Positions 33,425-44,000 are shown, counted from the first letter of the stretch. The stretch: 64,000 bases of DNA from Palsa-504 sp963789225 (GCA_963789225.1 CAWBKD010000046.1:310001-374000); one strand, 5' to 3'. Notes: generated by a model not told the origin, from the letters alone. Numbers and translations are program-made.

Positions 33425-33478
33425 CGGACCGTGGCCGGTACGCCGCCCGGCCCGGCCCGGCCGGCCCGGCAGGCAGGA

Positions 33479-36400
33479 TCAGTGGGCCGGGACCGGCACG
33501 GTGACGTACTGCTGGTTTTGCGTGGACAGGATCGAGTCTATGGCGGTCGCGGCGGAACCGGACGGGGTAATCGTGGTGATGTCATGGCTGCCGCCGCCGG
33601 TCAGGCCGTTGATCACCAGCTGGGTCCAGCTCGTCCCGTCCGGTGACCGCCAGATCGCGGCGCCCAGTTGCCCGGCGTTGCCGAACTGGCCCGCAGCGGT
33701 GAAGCCGCCGGGGCCCGCGGTCAGCGCGGTAACGGTGGTGTTTGCTCCGGCGGAGACGAACTGCACCTGCTGCCACGTCTTCCCGCCGTCGGTAGACAGC
33801 TCAGCGAGCGGGAGGGTGCCCGTCACCGTGGTCTGCTGGCCGAGCGCCACCACGATGTTGCCGCTGATCGCCACCTGCTGCAGCAGGGCCCCCGAGGCGC
33901 CGGTGGGCTGGGGCAGGACGTCGGTGGTCCAGAGCGTGCCGTTGGCCGTGGTCCAGATCGCGGGCCGACCGTTGTGCGAGCCTGCCGTCACGAAGCCGTG
34001 CGGGCCGGCGGCCACCGCGAGGACCTGGCTCGACCCGGTCGGCGGGATCGCCGTATGCGCGCGGGTCCAGCTGGTCAGGTCCGTGGAGAACCAGTCGTCG
34101 GCCACGCAGACGCCGCCCGCGCCGATCAGCTTGCCGTCGATCAGGTATCCGCTGGGGCCCGAGGCGGTGGCGACCGCGGCTACGCCCGCCAGGTCCTGCT
34201 GGATGTTCCCGCTCGCGGGCTGCCAGGAGATGCCGTCGGTCGACGTGAAGATGACGGGGCCCGGCGTCCCGGCGGCGAGCCACCCGGCCGACCCATGGGT
34301 CACGCTCTCCAGGGCGGCCAGGTCCGATGCGCCGGAAACCAAGGACAGTGGCGAGACCAGGGTCCAGGACGAGGTGCGCAGGGCTCTGCGCCAGATGGCC
34401 GGGTAGCCGTCAGCGCTGCCCACGGCGATCTGCTCGCCGTCGGCGACGGCCGTACTGTTCACCGCGGCCTCCGGGATGAGGGAGCCCGGGATGCTCGAGA
34501 TCGCCACCGACCGTACCGTTCCCGCCGCATCTGCCTCGAGGAAGACCGGCTGCTGGCTGAGTTTGGTACCGGTGGTGGCGCCCACGATGACGGAGACGCC
34601 GTGCGGCGCGGCCGCCGCGGTGGGAACCGGGCCGCCGGATGTGTCGCCCAGCGAGCCCGTCGGCGTCCAGGTGCTGCCGGTTCCCGTGCTGGTATAGGCC
34701 ACGTAGATGTTCTGGCTCGCGGTCCCGGTCACGACGAAGCCGTTATTGCTCCCCTTCACCACGCCCGGGGTCCAGCCCCCGGCCGGGTCGATGAGGCCAG
34801 AGAACTGCCACGTCTGCCCGTTGGGCGAGAAATAGGCCACCCCGTCGGGGGCGCCGCTCGCGGTGGTACCCGGCCGCACCGCGAGCAGGCCGGACGCGTC
34901 AGAACTCAGGCCGCTGATCGTGTTCTTGGCGCCGTGATCGACGGGGACGGTCACGGTAGTCCATGACGAACCGCCGTCGGTGCTCAGCCAGACTCCGGTC
35001 CCGCCGTCGGAGATGACCGTGTCGTTCCCGTGGGTGGCCGCGTAGGAGATGGCCTGCGGGGGCTGGCCGGAGAGGGTCATGCCCACCTCCGCGGCCGTCA
35101 TCCGCTGCCAGGAGATGCCGTCGTGCGAGACCCAGACCAGGCCCTGGTTCCCGCCTCCGCTGGCCTTACCCTGGCCGCCGGCCACGAACCCGGTAGAGGT
35201 GCTGGTGAGGACGAAGACCTGGTCGCCGGGCAGCCGGGGTTCGAGGCCGTGCGTGGCCGCGAGCGTCCACGACAGGCCGTTCTGGCTGGTCCAGATCACC
35301 TGCGGACCCCACGCCAGCCAGCCGGTAGGCCCGGCGGCGATCCGGTCGGCGATGAACCCGACCGGAGGCTCGCCCCCGCCCGGCAGCTGGACCGGGGCGA
35401 GGTGCCAGGTGGCGCCGCCGTCCGATGACACGAAGAACTGCTGGCGGGCCACGCCGTTGCTGGTCAGCGAGCCCGTCGAGACGATCGTCTTGCCCCACGC
35501 GGCGATGCGGTCGATGGTCTGGAAGACGCCGCGCTGCTGCTGTCCCTGGTACGTCGGGAGGGTGCTCGCGAAGAGCGCGTTCTGATTCGACTGGCCCGCC
35601 TGATTCCCCGTGGCCGAGCCGGACTTCCCGGTGTGCCCGGTCAGCAGCACGACGGCGAGGATGACGGCCGCCACGACGGCCAGGGCCGCCACGCCGATCG
35701 ATACCGTGCGCCGGCTGACCGGGCCCTTGCTCGCCGGCGCGGCCCCCGGGGGCGAAGGGATCTGGCCGACGGCGACACCCGAGGGTGGGGTCGGGGGCGC
35801 GGCCGGGGGGGCCGGTTCCGGCCAGTCCGCATCCGGCGCGGCGGGCTTGAGCAACCCTGGGTCGGTCGACATCGGCCCGGTGGCGCGGACCGCCGGCGAC
35901 GGGCTCGGCATGGGACCGGTGCGCCAGGTCAGTGCCAGAACCGTCTGAGTCGGCGAGTCGAGCTGCCGCTCGGTGCCGACGGTGGTGACCGGCGCCGCCG
36001 ACGGGTTCGTCAGGCGGTCCAGGAGCTGCCGGGCGGTGGGTCGGTACTGGGCGTCCTTGGCCAGGGCCGCCGTCACCAGCGGCCGCAGCGACTCGGGCAC
36101 CGCGGAGACGTCGGGGTCGTTGTACAGGACCCGGTACAGCACGGCCTCGGTCGGCCCGCCGCCGAACGGCGATTCGCCGGAGGCCGCGTACCCGATCGTC
36201 ACCCCCCAGACGAAGACGTCGGCGAGCGGTCCCGGCTTGCCCAGCACCTGCTCCGGGGCCATGAACCCGGCCGAGCCGACCATCATGCCCGTCTTGGTGA
36301 CGGCGGTGGCGTCCAGGGTCTGCGCGATCCCGAAGTCGATGACCTTCGGGCCGCCCGCGGCCAGGATGACGTTGGAGGGCTTGAGGTCCCTGTGCACGAC

Positions 36401-36802
36401 GCCGGCCGCGTGGATCACGGTCAGCGCCTCCGCCAGCCCGGTGGCGAGCCCGTACAGCATGTCGGCGCCGAGCGGACCATGCCGGTCGACGTACTCGGCC
36501 AGCGAGGGGCCGTCGATGAATTCCGTGACCATGAACGGCACGACGGACTCGGTGTCCGCCTCGATCACCCGGACCGTGCACACGCCCTTGATCTTCGTCA
36601 GGACGGACACCTCACGCTGGAAGCGCCTGCGGAATTCCGGGTCGTCGGCCAGCTCGGGGCGGAGCACCTTCACCGCCACCAGGCCGCCGTCCCCGGCCTC
36701 GCCGAGGTACACCACGCCCATGCCGCCCGCGCCCAGCCTGGCCGTCAGGCGGTAGCCGCCTATCTGCTCGGGATCGTCGGCCCGAAGAGGCACCTGAGCC
36801 AA
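33479..36802 (-). CDS. Ser/Thr protein kinase with extracellular BNR/propeller region
   Basis: The 1107-residue product starts at TTG 36802 behind GGAGGG. The kinase domain (residues about 15-270) is complete: LGAGGMGVVYLG, VAVKVL lysine, VVHRDLKPSNVIL, KVIDFGIAQ and MAPEQ. A proline-rich linker follows, then one membrane helix (VSIGVAALAVVAAVILAVVLL, near 375), then about 700 extracellular residues with Asp-box-like repeats (VSSDGGATWHL, TSQNGLSWTL, VSHDGISWQR, LSTDGGSSWTTV, RSPDGTSWTQL). The likely scheme is an external sensor linked to an internal kinase, as in PknB-type receptors but with a propeller-type sensor. No signal for a specific ligand. Confidence 0.88.
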   Translation of the reverse strand: MAQVPLRADDPEQIGGYRLTARLGAGGMGVVYLGEAGDGGLVAVKVLRPELADDPEFRRRFQREVSVLTKIKGVCTVRVIEADTESVVPFMVTEFIDGPSLAEYVDRHGPLGADMLYGLATGLAEALTVIHAAGVVHRDLKPSNVILAAGGPKVIDFGIAQTLDATAVTKTGMMVGSAGFMAPEQVLGKPGPLADVFVWGVTIGYAASGESPFGGGPTEAVLYRVLYNDPDVSAVPESLRPLVTAALAKDAQYRPTARQLLDRLTNPSAAPVTTVGTERQLDSPTQTVLALTWRTGPMPSPSPAVRATGPMSTDPGLLKPAAPDADWPEPAPPAAPPTPPSGVAVGQIPSPPGAAPASKGPVSRRTVSIGVAALAVVAAVILAVVLLTGHTGKSGSATGNQAGQSNQNALFASTLPTYQGQQQRGVFQTIDRIAAWGKTIVSTGSLTSNGVARQQFFVSSDGGATWHLAPVQLPGGGEPPVGFIADRIAAGPTGWLAWGPQVIWTSQNGLSWTLAATHGLEPRLPGDQVFVLTSTSTGFVAGGQGKASGGGNQGLVWVSHDGISWQRMTAAEVGMTLSGQPPQAISYAATHGNDTVISDGGTGVWLSTDGGSSWTTVTVPVDHGAKNTISGLSSDASGLLAVRPGTTASGAPDGVAYFSPNGQTWQFSGLIDPAGGWTPGVVKGSNNGFVVTGTASQNIYVAYTSTGTGSTWTPTGSLGDTSGGPVPTAAAAPHGVSVIVGATTGTKLSQQPVFLEADAAGTVRSVAISSIPGSLIPEAAVNSTAVADGEQIAVGSADGYPAIWRRALRTSSWTLVSPLSLVSGASDLAALESVTHGSAGWLAAGTPGPVIFTSTDGISWQPASGNIQQDLAGVAAVATASGPSGYLIDGKLIGAGGVCVADDWFSTDLTSWTRAHTAIPPTGSSQVLAVAAGPHGFVTAGSHNGRPAIWTTANGTLWTTDVLPQPTGASGALLQQVAISGNIVVALGQQTTVTGTLPLAELSTDGGKTWQQVQFVSAGANTTVTALTAGPGGFTAAGQFGNAGQLGAAIWRSPDGTSWTQLVINGLTGGGSHDITTITPSGSAATAIDSILSTQNQQYVTVPVPAH

Positions 36803-36979
36803 GGCATTCCCTCCCCGAAATTCACTGGCCCGCCCGGGGATTGGCGTACAACGCTCCCCTGACGATTATCGCAGCGCTTACCTACCAGCCATCCATTCTG
36901 CGGACCATCTGGCGATGGCAGACCTCCGCGGCGGACACGATTGGGTAACTGTGACGGCCGGGGGCCTGAGTTACCCGCT

Positions 36980-37113
36980 TCAGGTCTGGCCCGGCGGCAG
37001 TTGCGGCCCGGGCTGGCCGCCGCGCCTGATCTGGGCGACGCCGATCGAGACGGCGAGGAGGATGGCACCCCACGGGCCTGCCACCCAGACCGGCCAAAGA
37101 TAGATCAGGTGAT
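36980..37113 (-). pseudogene. Remnant of a 2TM-domain protein
   Basis: The minus frame reads HHLIYLWPVWVAGPWG then AILLAVSIGVAQI and a polar end, with the stop at 36980-36982. This is the second helix and tail typical of DUF1707/2TM-domain proteins; the first half is missing and the frame runs on into MFS antisense. 36803-36979 (between it and the kinase) holds no gene. Confidence 0.4.
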
Positions 37114-37125
37114 GGGCGCTGAGCC

Positions 37126-38652
37126 TCAGGCCGGGATGGCGGGGCCGACCTCGGTGGCCGCCTCCCGCATCCCGGCGCCCGCCTGGCCGGGCGCGCCCTT
37201 GGTGTACAGCGGCCCGAACCGGAACAAGCTGAAGGCCACGACCGCGCCGACGGCGAGGATGCCGGCCGTCCACCAGAACGCGGTGTCGTAGGCGTGGGCG
37301 AGCGCCAGCCCGGTCAGCACCTTGGGCCCGACGGTCCGCGCCAGTATGAGGTGCGCGGCCACGTACGAGGTGATCGCGCCGGCGAAGATGGTGTTCAGGA
37401 ACGAGGTGCCGATCGAGGCGCCCAGCTGCTGGCCCACGGTGACGGTGGCGGAGGCGACCCCGGCATCCTGCGGCGCCACGCCGTACGTGCCCGTGTTGAT
37501 GGACGGCGCGATGACCATGCCGAGGCCGACGCCGGTCAGGATGATCGGGCCGAGCACGCCCGCGGTGTACCCGGTGTGCGCCCCGAGATGCGCGAACCAG
37601 CTCATCGCACCGGCGCCCACCAGCATCCCTACGGTGACGATCGGCTTGGGCCCCACCCTGGGCATCAGGACGATCGTGGACACGTTGGCCGCGATCGCGA
37701 TGCCGCCGGCGAACGGCAGGAAGGCGAAGCCCGTGACCACGGGTGAGTAGCCGAGCGTCTCCTGCATGTAATAGGTCAGGAACAGGAAGGTCCCGAACAT
37801 GCCCATCGAGGCGATGAGCATCGACAGGTAGGCGCCGCCCCGGTTGCGGTCGAGCGCCACGCGCGGGGGCAGCAGCGGGTGCGCGGCCCGGCCCTGCCAG
37901 AACGCGAACGCGATAAACAGGATCACGCCGGCGGCCAGGAAGCCGTACGTGGACGGCGTGTGCCAGTTGTGCGTGGCAGCGTTCGAGAACCCGTAGACGA
38001 GGCAGAACACGGCGCCGGACACCGCGAGGACACCCGGGATGTCCAGGTGGGGCTTGACCGGAGACGGCTGGCGCTTGAGCAGCATCGCTGCCCCGGTGAA
38101 GGCCAGGCCCGCGAAGACCAGGTTGATGTAGAGGGTCCAGCGCCAGGAGAGGTATTCGGTCAGCGCGCCGCCGAGCAGCAGGCCGACGGCGCCGCCGGCC
38201 GCGGCGATGGCGCCGTACACACCGAACGCCTTGCCGCGATCCTTCGGATCGCTGAACGTGGTGGTCAGGAGGGACAGTGCCGAGGGCACCAGGATCGCGC
38301 CGAACGCGCCCTGGCAGGCGCGGGCGGTGATCAGCATGGTGAAGTTGACCGAGGCGCCGCCGATCGCGGACACGCCGGCGAAGCCGAGCAGCCCGATCAT
38401 GAACGTCACTTTCCGGCCGAGCAGGTCGGATAGCCTGCCGCCGAGCAGGAGCAGGCTGCCAAACGCAAGGGTGTAGGCCGTGACCACCCACTGCCGATCC
38501 GCCGTGGTGAAGTCCAGGGCGCGCTGCGCGGACGGCAGCGCGATGTTCATCACCGTCACGTCGAGGACGACCATCAGCTGCGCGAGGCCGATCACGCCCA
38601 GGATGAACCAGCGCCGGTCCCCGTCGCCGGCGCCGGTGTTGACAGCAGACAT
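37126..38652 (-). CDS. DHA2-family MFS multidrug transporter
   Basis: The product is about 508 residues with about 14 membrane segments. It has the drug:H+ antiporter patterns MVVLDVTVMNIALPSAQ in helix 1, QWVVTAYTLAFGSLLLLGGRLSDLLGRK (motif A with GGRLSDLLGRK), and QGAFGAILVPSALSLL in helix 4 with a motif-C-like stretch following. ATG 38652 is used; TTG 38664 with a better ribosome site is possible. It pairs divergently with a TetR gene, the usual arrangement for a regulated efflux pump. Confidence 0.88.
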   Translation of the reverse strand: MSAVNTGAGDGDRRWFILGVIGLAQLMVVLDVTVMNIALPSAQRALDFTTADRQWVVTAYTLAFGSLLLLGGRLSDLLGRKVTFMIGLLGFAGVSAIGGASVNFTMLITARACQGAFGAILVPSALSLLTTTFSDPKDRGKAFGVYGAIAAAGGAVGLLLGGALTEYLSWRWTLYINLVFAGLAFTGAAMLLKRQPSPVKPHLDIPGVLAVSGAVFCLVYGFSNAATHNWHTPSTYGFLAAGVILFIAFAFWQGRAAHPLLPPRVALDRNRGGAYLSMLIASMGMFGTFLFLTYYMQETLGYSPVVTGFAFLPFAGGIAIAANVSTIVLMPRVGPKPIVTVGMLVGAGAMSWFAHLGAHTGYTAGVLGPIILTGVGLGMVIAPSINTGTYGVAPQDAGVASATVTVGQQLGASIGTSFLNTIFAGAITSYVAAHLILARTVGPKVLTGLALAHAYDTAFWWTAGILAVGAVVAFSLFRFGPLYTKGAPGQAGAGMREAATEVGPAIPA

Positions 38653-38677
38653 GAGCCTTACCAATCTGGAGGTACCT

Positions 38678-38711
38678 TCTCCGTTTCGTTCACGGTAGCA
38701 TGAAGCGGAGA
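38678..38711. promoter_or_regulatory. Inverted repeat between MFS and TetR genes
   Basis: TCTCCGTTTC at 38678-38687 and GAAGCGGAGA at 38702-38711 are inverted repeats (9 of 10 pairs) separated by 14 bases, centred in the divergent promoter region. It is the natural operator candidate for the adjacent TetR regulator. Confidence 0.5.
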
Positions 38712-38729
38712 GCTTGTATCCACTTAATT

Positions 38730-39473
38730 ATGGAGGATCAGGTGGCGGCCCCGGAGGATGAGATGGCCGTACCCGCTCGCGAGGGCGGTGCGGAACCGGA
38801 GGGCTGCCCCGTGTACTGTGCCGAACCGTCCAGGCCGCTGCGGCGGGATGCCGCGCGGAACCGGCAGCGCATCCTCAAGGCGGCCTCGGAGGTGTTCACC
38901 GAGCTGGGACTCGAGGTCAGCCTCGACGAGGTCGCCCGGCACGCCGGCGTCGGGGTCGGCACCGTCTACCGGCGGTTCGGGACCAAGGAAGACCTCGTGG
39001 CCTCGTTGTTCGAGGACCGCGTGGACACGATCGCCACCTTGGCCGAACGAGCGATCGAGGAGCCAGATCCGTGGACGGGCCTGGTGGGGTTCATGGAGCA
39101 GGCCGCCGGGATCCTGGCCAACGATGTCGGGCTGCGCCAGTTGCTGATGTTCGCCACCTACGGCCGGGATCACGTGGCGTACGCCCGGCAGCGGAACGCT
39201 CCCCTGGTCGCGACGCTGCTCGGGCGGGCGCAGGCGGCCGGGCAGGTCAGGGACGACCTGAGGCCGACCGACATCCCCTTCATCATCTTCGTGCTGACCG
39301 AGGCCGCGGTGCTGGCCCGAGAGGCGAGGCCCGACATATGGCGCAGGTACCTCACGCTCCTCATCGACGGCCTGCGACCGAGCCGGGAGGGCATCACCCC
39401 GCTCCCGGTGCCGGCCCTGCTCCCGGAGGAGATGGAGACTTCTATGCGCGACAGCGCGCCGCGGCGCCGCTGA
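38730..39473 (+). CDS. TetR family regulator of the MFS pump
   Basis: The product is about 247 residues. The N-terminal helix-turn-helix reads ARNRQRILKAASEVFTELG, VSLDEVARHAGVGVGTVYRRFGTKEDL, complete and typical. The rest is the helical ligand domain (FMEQAAGILANDVGLRQLL, DIPFIIFVLTEAAVLA). The start is uncertain: ATG 38730, GTG 38742 (GGAGG 5 bases upstream) and ATG 38763 (GGAGG 5 bases upstream) are in frame; the preceding residues are not conserved. It should repress the divergent exporter. Confidence 0.85.
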   Translation: MEDQVAAPEDEMAVPAREGGAEPEGCPVYCAEPSRPLRRDAARNRQRILKAASEVFTELGLEVSLDEVARHAGVGVGTVYRRFGTKEDLVASLFEDRVDTIATLAERAIEEPDPWTGLVGFMEQAAGILANDVGLRQLLMFATYGRDHVAYARQRNAPLVATLLGRAQAAGQVRDDLRPTDIPFIIFVLTEAAVLAREARPDIWRRYLTLLIDGLRPSREGITPLPVPALLPEEMETSMRDSAPRRR

Positions 39474-39747
39474 GGGTTCGCCGGGGTTTTGCGCCAATTA
39501 AGATTGCATTTGCAAGTGCATGTACAACGCGTAAACGAACGCCTGGCCCGCAATCGTTCGCACGGCCTGAGCGTCGTCACTAGAATGACATAGAGCGACT
39601 GGCGATGTTCCGTCGTCGCAGCTCGGCGAGCGGGCCGACCTGGGGTGGCGGCGGGCGCGAGCGGTCCAGGGACGCGCAGAAGTAAATGCGACACGCGGGG
39701 ACCGCTTACGTGACATGATGAGGAAAACCCTTTACCATGGTCCCCTG

Positions 39748-39810
39748 CACTAAACGCGGTACTTCACCGCATCCTCGCTCGATGAGAAACTACGTAGATC
39801 CGCGTTAGTG
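39748..39810. repeat. Long-arm inverted repeat in an AT-richer gap
   Basis: CACTAAACGCGG and CCGCGTTAGTG form 11-12-bp arms with one bulged A about 40 bases apart, in the 380-bp space (39474-39853) between the TetR gene and a small gene. The gap is lower in GC than neighbours and also has a near-palindrome GCATTTGCAAGTGC at 39506-39519. I see no gene in it. Confidence 0.45.
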
Positions 39811-39853
39811 CGTTTCCCGCTACTCAGTATTTCCCCTCCAGGAGACCTCCCGC

Positions 39854-40075
39854 ATGAATCCCGGCCACAGCGTCCAAGACGCCCACCCGCCGTGCCCGCC
39901 AGGGCAGGATGACGCCAGCCGCCTTGACGGCACCGCTGGCTACAGCAACGGGTTGGCTCGGTCTCCAAGGTCCCAGAAGCCCCTGCAGGACATCCAGGAC
40001 ATCGTCGACAAGCTCGCGGCCGTCACCCAGCAGCTGCGCCATCCGGGGAGCCGCGTGTCGGGCTCGTCACGCTAG
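39854..40075 (+). CDS. Small hypothetical protein
   Basis: The 73-residue product begins at ATG 39854 with AGGAG about 9 bases upstream. Its first half is Pro/Ser/Gly-rich and probably disordered, its second half has one helix (LQDIQDIVDKLAAVTQQL). No known family. It converges with the DUF5753 regulator gene, 12 bp away. The ribosome site and helix support coding, weakly. Confidence 0.45.
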   Translation: MNPGHSVQDAHPPCPPGQDDASRLDGTAGYSNGLARSPRSQKPLQDIQDIVDKLAAVTQQLRHPGSRVSGSSR

Positions 40076-40087
40076 CCCTATCGCCGC

Positions 40088-40939
40088 TCACGGGCTCAGG
40101 TTCCGCAGCAGGTACGCGCTGTCGGCCGGACTGAGGGCGGCCGCGCGCAGCAGCGCGAAGGCTCGGACGTAGCGGGCGACGTCGGCCTGGTCCTCCAGGT
40201 AGACACCGCCGGACAGCGCCTCCAGGTAGACGACGCCCAGGCTGGGCGCGTCGGGAAACCTCAGGATGGCCAGCGAGCCGCTCCCGGCCGCGGCGTGGGC
40301 GCCGGCCGAGAACGGCAGCACCTGGATCGTGATGGCCGGGTAATCAGTGGCCAGCTTGACCAGGCGGGTGATCTGCCCGGCGAGCACCTCCGGACCGCCC
40401 ACCGCCTGATGCAGGGCGCCCTCGCCGAGGATCACGCCCAGGCGGGCCGGCGAACGGCCGCCCAGCACGACCTGCCGCCGCACCGCCCGGGCCGCCACCG
40501 CGTCCTCGCGCTGCTGATCCGTCAGGTAGCCGGGCTCGGCGGCGGCGATGGCCCTGGTGTAGTCGTCGGTCTGGAGCAGGTCGGGGATGAGCTGCGCCTC
40601 GTACACCATGATCTCCGAGGCCGCCGACTCCATGATCACGTAGTCCAGGTACGCATCGGACCAGATGTCCGCGTAGGGGTGCCACCAGCTGTGCTGGCCG
40701 CCCCGGCTGGCGATGGCCAGCAGGGCGAGCTGGTCGCTGGCTGGGACCCCGTACTCCGACATCAGCTCGCGCAGTTCCTTGGGCCTGATCCCGCGCTGGC
40801 CGGTCTCGATCCGGCTGATCTTCGATCGATCGCATTCGAGGATGCGCGCGGCGTCCTCGAGCGAGTAACCCACGTTCTCCCTGTACCGGCGCAGCGCGCC
40901 TCCGACGAGACGACGCCGCACGGGAGGTTCTCCGGTCAC
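40088..40939 (-). CDS. XRE-type regulator with DUF5753 domain
   Basis: The 283-residue product has an N-terminal helix-turn-helix (LVGGALRRYRENVGYSLEDAARILECDRSKISRIETGQRG-type, residues 10-50) and the DUF5753 domain with ELMSEYGV, EAQLIPDLLQTDDYTRAI, LGVILGEGALHQAVGG and VLPFSAGAHAAAG. Proteins of this class usually come with a DUF397 partner; none is adjacent here, the neighbouring small gene is not DUF397. The GTG start at 40939 follows GGAAGG. The 125 bp upstream probably hold its promoter. Confidence 0.87.
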   Translation of the reverse strand: MTGEPPVRRRLVGGALRRYRENVGYSLEDAARILECDRSKISRIETGQRGIRPKELRELMSEYGVPASDQLALLAIASRGGQHSWWHPYADIWSDAYLDYVIMESAASEIMVYEAQLIPDLLQTDDYTRAIAAAEPGYLTDQQREDAVAARAVRRQVVLGGRSPARLGVILGEGALHQAVGGPEVLAGQITRLVKLATDYPAITIQVLPFSAGAHAAAGSGSLAILRFPDAPSLGVVYLEALSGGVYLEDQADVARYVRAFALLRAAALSPADSAYLLRNLSP

Positions 40940-41064
40940 GGTCCCTGCCTTCCCGCGGTCCTCCCGGCCGCGCGATAGATCAAGTAGTACTTAATAGGAA
41001 ACGTAGCATTTGATGTAGTCCATCGAAGGTTACGACACGCGGGAGAGGAGCACGACAGGCCGGG

Positions 41065-44000
41065 CTACGGGTGACTGAGCCGGTCCAGGGCGGCCAGGAC
41101 GCGGTTCTCCGAGACCGGGGCGAGCGTCCCGAGGGTCTGGGCGAAGAGGCTGACCCGGAGTTCCTCAAGCATCCAGCGCACGTCGGTCACCTGCGGATCG
41201 GTCCGCCGCGCGGGGGGCAGATCCGCGACCGCCTGCCGGTAGGCCTGCTCCGCGCGCCGGGCGACCGCCATGTTGGCCGCGTCCCGCGCCGGGTTCTCCG
41301 GCAGCTTGTCCAGCCGCCGCTCGATCCCCCGCAGGTAACGGGTCAGCTGCGGCAGCCTCCGGTACCCGGTGGCGGTCACGAACCCCGGGTAGATCAGCCC
41401 CGACAGCTGCGCGCGCAGGTCGGCCGCGGCGGGTGAGACCGCATCGGCCTTCAGGTCGTCGAGGCGGGTCTCGACGGCGTGCGCCACCCGGAGGGCCGAC
41501 TCGACGCGGGCGACGACCTCGGCCGTCACCTCGTGCAGGCGCGATCGCACCGCAGCGGACAGCCGGTCAAAACCCTCGCGGTCCAGGGCCGGGCCGCCGG
41601 CCTCGGCCATCAGGAAGTCGGCGGCGCAGGCGACGCAGTCGGCGAACATCGCCGCGACGCCGCCGTGCGGGTTGTGGCTGAGGGCCAGCTTGGCCTGGGT
41701 GGACAGGCGGTCCGCGATCGACTTGACCGGGGAGGGCGCGCCGAGCAGGATCAGCCGGCGGGTCCCGGCCCACATGGCGGCCCGGGCCGCGGCCTCGGTC
41801 TCGTATAGGCGCACGTCGACCGAGTCGCCCGCGTCGGCCAGGGCCGGGTAGGCGACGACGGTCCCCTCGCGGAACACCGCGGGCAGCTCGCCGAAGTTCC
41901 ATGACGTCAGGCCCGTGCGGGTGATCCCGGCCGCCGCCTTAGACAGGACCGCCCGCAGCCGCGGGCGGAGCTCGCGCTGGAGTTCGGCGACGTCCTTGCC
42001 CTCGGCCAGGACGCGGTCGCCTTCGGTCACCCGGACCGTGATCCGCAGGTGCGCCGGCAGCTTGGAGAGGTCCCAGGCGTCGCGCGGGACGGTGACGCCG
42101 CGCAGCGACCGCAGCTCGCGCGCTACCGCGTCCCGCAGGTCACCGGACGGCTCCCCCAGGCGGGCCAGGACCTCGCGGGCCACGTCGGGCGCGGGCACCA
42201 GGTCGCGCCGCAGCGACTTGGGCAGCGACCTGATCATCTCGGTGATGAGCTCCTGGCGCAGCCCGGGCACCTGCCAGGAGAATTCGGCGGCATCCAGCTG
42301 GTTGAGCCGGCTCAGCGGGACGTCCACGGTCACACCGTCGGCCTCGGAACCTGGCTCGAACGCGTACGACAGGGGCAGGGCGCTGCGCCCCGGGGACTCC
42401 GAGGTCCAGATGTCGGGATAGGAATCCGTGCTGACCTGCGCGGCGTCATCGCTCAGCAGGTCCCCAGGCTTGAACGTCAGCAGGCCGGGATCGGCCCGGC
42501 GGGCCTGCTTCCACCACGTGTCGAAGTGCGCGGCGGAGACCACCTCGGGCGGGATCCTGGCGTCGTAGAAGGCGAACAGCTCGTCCTCGCCGACCACCAG
42601 GCCGCGGCGCCGGACGCGGTGCTCGAGTTCCTCGGCTTCGGCGAGCAGCCGGCGGTTCTCGGCGAAGAACCTGTGGTTGGTCTGCCAGTCGCCCTCGACC
42701 AGGGCGTGCCTGATGAACAGCTCGCGCGCCGCGGGCGGGTCGATGCGACCGTAGGCGACCGGGCGGTCCGTCACCAGCGGTACGCCGTACAGCGTCACCT
42801 TCTCCAGCGCGACGGCCGAACCCCGCTTCCGCTCCCAGTGCGGCTCGCTGTAGCTGCGCTTGACCAGGTGGGCGGCCAGCGGCTCCACCCACTCCGGCTC
42901 GATGCGGGCCGCCGTCCGCGCCCAGAGCCTGGACGTCTCCACCAGCTCGGCGGCCACGATCCAGTCCGGCGCCTGCCTCGCCAGGCTCGACCCGGGGAAG
43001 ATCGCGAACCTGGCGTTGCGGGCGCCGAGGTACTCGGCCCGCGGCCTGCGGCTGGCCGCAGGCGTGCCGGGGCCGCCCTCCCCGCGGACCGACGCGGCGG
43101 GACGGGCGGGCTCGGTCTTCATGCCGATCTGCGACAGGAGCCCGGCGAGGAGCGAGAGGTGCACCACCGCTCGTTCGGCTGAAGAGGAATCGACCTTCAC
43201 ATCGAGATCGCCAGCCAGCCTTTGCAATTGCCCGTGCAGGTCCTGCCATTCACGGACGCGCAGGTAGTTGAGGTACTCGGCCCGGCACAGGCGACGGAAG
43301 GCCGATGACGACAACTCGCGCTGCCGCTCGGCGAGGTATTCCCAGAGGTTCAGGTAGGCGGTGAAGTCCGAGTCGGGGTCGGCGAACCTGCGGTGCTTGT
43401 CGTCCGCGGCCTGCTGCGCGTCGGTCGGGCGCTCGCGCGGATCGATGATCGACAGCGCCGAGGCAATGACCAGGACCTCGCGGACGCATCCGTTCCTGTC
43501 GGCCTCGAGGATCATCCGGCCGATCCGCGGGTCAACCGGCAGCCGGGCCAGCCTGCGGCCCAGGCCGGTGATGCGGCCGCCGGAGAACGCGTGCAGCTCG
43601 GCCAGCAGGGTCAGCCCGTCGGCGATGTTGCGGGGGTCGGGCGGGTCGATGAACGGGAAGGCCGGCACGTCGCCCAGGCCGATCGCGGCCATCTGCAAGA
43701 TGACCGAGGCCAGGTTGGTGCGCAGGATCTCGGGCTCGGTGAACTCCGGCCGGGACTCGAAGTCCTCCTCGGAGTACAGCCTGATGCAGATCCCGTCCGC
43801 GGTCCGGCCGCAGCGGCCCTTGCGCTGGTTGGCGGAGGCCTGCGAGATCGGCTCGATCGGCAGCCGCTGCACCTTGGTGCGGTGGCTGTACCTGGAGATC
43901 CGGGCGGTGCCCGGGTCGATGACGTAATGGATGCCGGGAACAGTGAGAGAGGTCTCGGCCACGTTGGTGGCGAGCACCACCCGGCGCGCTGCGCCCTGTG

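Noticed and set aside
36983..38491. 503-residue minus-strand frame opposite and beside the MFS gene
   Set aside because: Shadow frame of the MFS gene except for the last 45 residues, which are kept as a 2TM remnant.
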